This document shows, piece after piece, positions 22,485 through 24,313 of a stretch of DNA of 24,313 bases (within the stretch, counting starts at the first letter, position 1; each line of letters opens with the position of its first letter). The translations under genes and the position numbers were made by a program. The stretch is from Clostridiales bacterium. Lineage in GTDB: Bacteria; Bacillota; Clostridia; Lachnospirales; Lachnospiraceae. The stretch spans positions 1 to 24,313 of the forward strand of contig JAGZJZ010000083.1 of the NCBI GenBank assembly GCA_018365455.1. Reading direction: 5' to 3'. The notes under the pieces were generated by a model. The model was given only the letters and a program-made list of their open reading frames with translations, was not told the DNA's origin and did no database searches.

Positions 22485-22530
22485 AAGCCCATAACCGCCT
22501 AACCGCAGTTATGGGCTTCAAAAATCTTTT
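22485..22530 (+). terminator. Terminator of the FetAB-like operon
   Basis: AAGCCCATAAC (22485-22495) pairs with GTTATGGGCTT (22508-22518). The T run begins a few bases later, at 22525 (TCTTTTTTATTG), so the U-tract is separated slightly from the stem. Confidence 0.72.
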
Positions 22531-22625
22531 TTATTGTTTCGCTGAAAATACATATGGGCGTGGAGTATGCCACTGTTAAATGTTCCACATATTAAAAGCT
22601 GCTTTAACTATTCATGCCTATTTGT

Positions 22626-23264
22626 TCAGCTATTATTGTTAGAGGGCAAAGTTTGCATAAGAGCAAAGAATTGTTTAGGATCACCACTGCTAAAGTATTT
22701 ATACCATGCTTCCAGCGTGTCTGATTGAAAAACGTTTAAATGTTCAATTATCTGTTTCGTCCACAACAAAGCTCCGGTACAACTTGCAGTAATAAGATTG
22801 TTATCAGACACAGATGGTTTGTCTATATAAAAACGTTCCCCTTTATAACCGGGAGCAACCATTTCAAGAAATCCCGTTCCATTACTGGTATGCAGACGCT
22901 GATCTAATACTCCAAAGGCAGCAAGCGCAGCAGTAGCCCCGCAAATTGCGCACACTGTTGCCCCTATAGAAAGAAAATCATTTGCTTTTTCAATAATAGC
23001 AATATGTTTTGGGTCATTCCAAGTATCTGCACCCGGCAATATCAACATGCTTGTTTCACATACAGGAATATCACTGATTAAGCAATCAGGTACGATTGTT
23101 AGTCCACCCATTGTTTTGATTGGCTCATTAGAATAACTAACCATTTTGAGCGATACACGCTGTGCATCTTTTTTGAAAAATCGACCAGAATTCAACTCCG
23201 AAGTAACATATCCCAGTTCCCAGTCAGCTAAAGTATCAAGAACGTAAATATAAATTGTAGACAT
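22626..23264 (-). CDS. DJ-1/PfpI family protein
   Basis: The 212-residue protein has the class I glutamine-amidotransferase-like fold. The nucleophile elbow is AICGAT with C108, and H125 and E16 (in ADWELGY) are candidates for the partner residues. Relatives act as glyoxalases, proteases or stress-related deglycases; members such as this with ADWE and LPGADTW are unassigned, and Bacillus relatives are annotated putative intracellular proteases. GGAGG is 7 nt before the ATG. It converges on the FetAB-like operon from the right. Its job here is unknown. Confidence 0.88.
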   Translation of the reverse strand: MSTIYIYVLDTLADWELGYVTSELNSGRFFKKDAQRVSLKMVSYSNEPIKTMGGLTIVPDCLISDIPVCETSMLILPGADTWNDPKHIAIIEKANDFLSIGATVCAICGATAALAAFGVLDQRLHTSNGTGFLEMVAPGYKGERFYIDKPSVSDNNLITASCTGALLWTKQIIEHLNVFQSDTLEAWYKYFSSGDPKQFFALMQTLPSNNNS

Positions 23265-23374
23265 AAATTTCCTCCATTTTTATCGTTTTATTGAGTCGTT
23301 TGCTTTTTTATTGTATCATGTGATTACTGACAACTGTATGGCAACAATCATTTGATAATAATAAAATAAAAAGT

Positions 23375-23437
23375 ACATGTGTATGACTATATTTCTTTAA
23401 AAGTATTTATCTACGATATTTTATGGATAATATCTCC
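23375..23437. repeat. Direct repeat, left copy
   Basis: This 63-bp stretch matches 23818-23879 at about four bases in five, with an identical 16-mer (TATTTATCTACGATAT, here 23404-23419). The two copies bracket the surface-protein fragment. The stretch 23265-23374 before it shows no gene. Confidence 0.7.
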
Positions 23438-23790
23438 GGTATAACGGGTATAGTGATAATCAAGCCTTGCAACGTATTTTAAAAGAAGAATGGGTAATTG
23501 AAGGTGAGGATGGCGCGCCTCCGGTTCTTGATGAAATTGATGGTTATACATTTCGTGGCTGGGATATGGGAAAAACGTATACAGATGTATATTCGGATAA
23601 TTATATTTACGCCGATTATTATTCTGGAAAATATCAGACACATAAGGTAGAGATTATTAATTATGATAATAAACCGATATGTAATCCGCAGTATGTAATA
23701 GACGGTAAGACAGCGAGCAGCCCCATCCAGCCATACAGGGAGGGAAACTATACTACCTATCCGTTGCCACCGCTCGAAGTACCATTCTAA
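23431..23790 (+). pseudogene. Fragment of a surface protein with an InlB-type repeat
   Basis: The frame is open from 23431 to the stop at 23790 but has no credible start: a TTG at 23467 has no ribosome binding site, and an in-frame stop lies at 23428. Residues encoded from about 23490 to 23640 read as one Listeria-Bacteroides/InlB B-repeat: GEDGAPPVLDEIDGYTFRGW, then VYSDNYIYADY. Such modules are common in large wall-anchored proteins of gut Firmicutes. After it comes a shorter stretch ending PLPPLEVPF. The most likely reading is a broken piece of a larger surface protein, perhaps the same one as the subtilase remnant to its right. Confidence 0.6.
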
Positions 23791-23817
23791 TTAAAGTAAA
23801 GGAGTGATAATTATAGA

Positions 23818-23879
23818 ACATTTGTATGTCTCTATTTTTTGAAAATATTTATCTACGATATGAAATGGATAATGTTACC
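23818..23879. repeat. Direct repeat, right copy
   Basis: This is the second copy of the sequence at 23375-23437, with the identical 16-mer at 23846-23861. It lies about 200 bp before the subtilase remnant. The rest of 23880-24083 holds no gene I can support. Confidence 0.7.
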
Positions 23880-24083
23880 AACTAGACGAGAATGGCTACC
23901 AGTTAGTCAATATGGGATGAAAAATTGATTAAAATATGATATATATTTATATAATACTGTGAACTTTTTGTGAAAATATAGGAAGAAGGGAGAAGAGTAA
24001 GATATTACTATTTGGCAATTCCAGATTCATATTAGCAATTAATATGTTCAATGAAACTACCAAAGAGAAAAGGGAGAATCTCT

Positions 24084-24313
24084 ATGAAGAGAAAGATAAA
24101 GATTTCAGGCAAAAAAGTAGTAAGTAGCTGTTTGGTATTCGCAATGATGTGTCAGTTGGTTGGCAGCAATAATATGATGGTCGCAAATGCAGAAAATGAA
24201 ACGGATGCAGAAACGTATTGATAATGATGTGAATATTATTAACATGAGCTTTGGAACATCCACATATTCAAATGCTATGAAAAAAGCTGTAGAAGATGCG
24301 TATGATGCGGGTA
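24084..24313 (+). pseudogene. Frameshifted, deleted subtilase (S8 peptidase) remnant, cut by window
   Basis: ATG at 24084 has GGGAGA 7 nt upstream and begins a secretion signal (MKRKIKISGKKVVSSCLVFA, then a hydrophobic run and an ANA cleavage site). This frame ends at TGA, 24219-24221, after 45 codons. From about 24208, in another frame, the sequence reads RIDNDVNIINMSFGTSTYSN and on to DAYDAG, the subtilase region between the catalytic His and Ser (compare the ...VINMSLGG... block of subtilisins). The pro-region and the Asp and His blocks that should precede it are missing. So an internal deletion and frameshift have joined a signal peptide to the middle of an S8 domain. The right part is outside the window. 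Confidence 0.7.

Overview
The window (about 24.3 kb, AT-rich, strong AGGAGG-type ribosome binding sites) looks like a chromosomal segment of a Gram-positive Clostridia member, most likely Lachnospiraceae. This rests on the gene families (LeuC/LeuD with ilvN-ilvC, ATP-dependent PEP carboxykinase, cysteine-rich mini-proteins, a choline-binding-type repeat protein, a MacB-like transporter with its own two-component system). No rRNA, tRNA, CRISPR array or intact mobile element was seen. The taxon is an inference, because no search could be run.

Layout. 1-1760: leftward genes: the start of a proline-rich (PPX)n repeat protein cut by the window edge, a 45-residue membrane mini-protein, and a protein made of three helicase-associated domains. 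1761-7350: a regulatory stretch with a structured repeat element (copy A), then response regulator, histidine kinase, ABC ATPase and FtsX-type permease, closed by hairpins. 7447-8334: divergent pair of a Cys-rich small protein and a single-domain cupin. 8408-11208: a LysR regulator divergent from pckA. 11326-13322: a Cys-rich 60-aa gene followed directly by copy B of the structured element, two tiny leftward genes, and an amidase with a SPOR tail. 13607-20535: a CBS-domain protein and branched-chain amino acid genes ilvN, ilvC, leuC and leuD; a LysR gene overlapping a secreted penicillin-recognising-type hydrolase lies between ilvC and leuCD. 20577-23264: PadR repressor divergent from a FetAB-like ABC exporter, then a DJ-1/PfpI protein. 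23375-24313: degraded surface-protein remnants (InlB-type repeat fragment, frameshifted subtilase) with a direct repeat.

How the genes fit together. The kinase has almost no extracellular domain and sits beside a transporter with two large outside loops, so the transporter may be the sensor. IlvN, IlvC, LeuC and LeuD cover parts of valine, isoleucine and leucine synthesis; the LysR facing leuC has a good candidate operator in the shared intergenic region and is translationally coupled to the cell-wall hydrolase. PadR likely represses itself and the FetAB-like exporter through a 22-bp palindrome.

The most novel-looking item is a pair of about 95-110 nt elements (2076-2170 and 11576-11684) sharing two hairpins. 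Hairpin 1 shows a compensated base pair, and hairpin 2 keeps its pairing despite an apical insertion. They look like a dispersed structured RNA or a structured intergenic repeat, and I do not recognise the family. Several short genes and corrected start codons were found by direct reading: the PPX protein, the 45-aa and 52-aa proteins, and starts moved inward for both LysR genes, IlvN, IlvC, LeuC and PadR.
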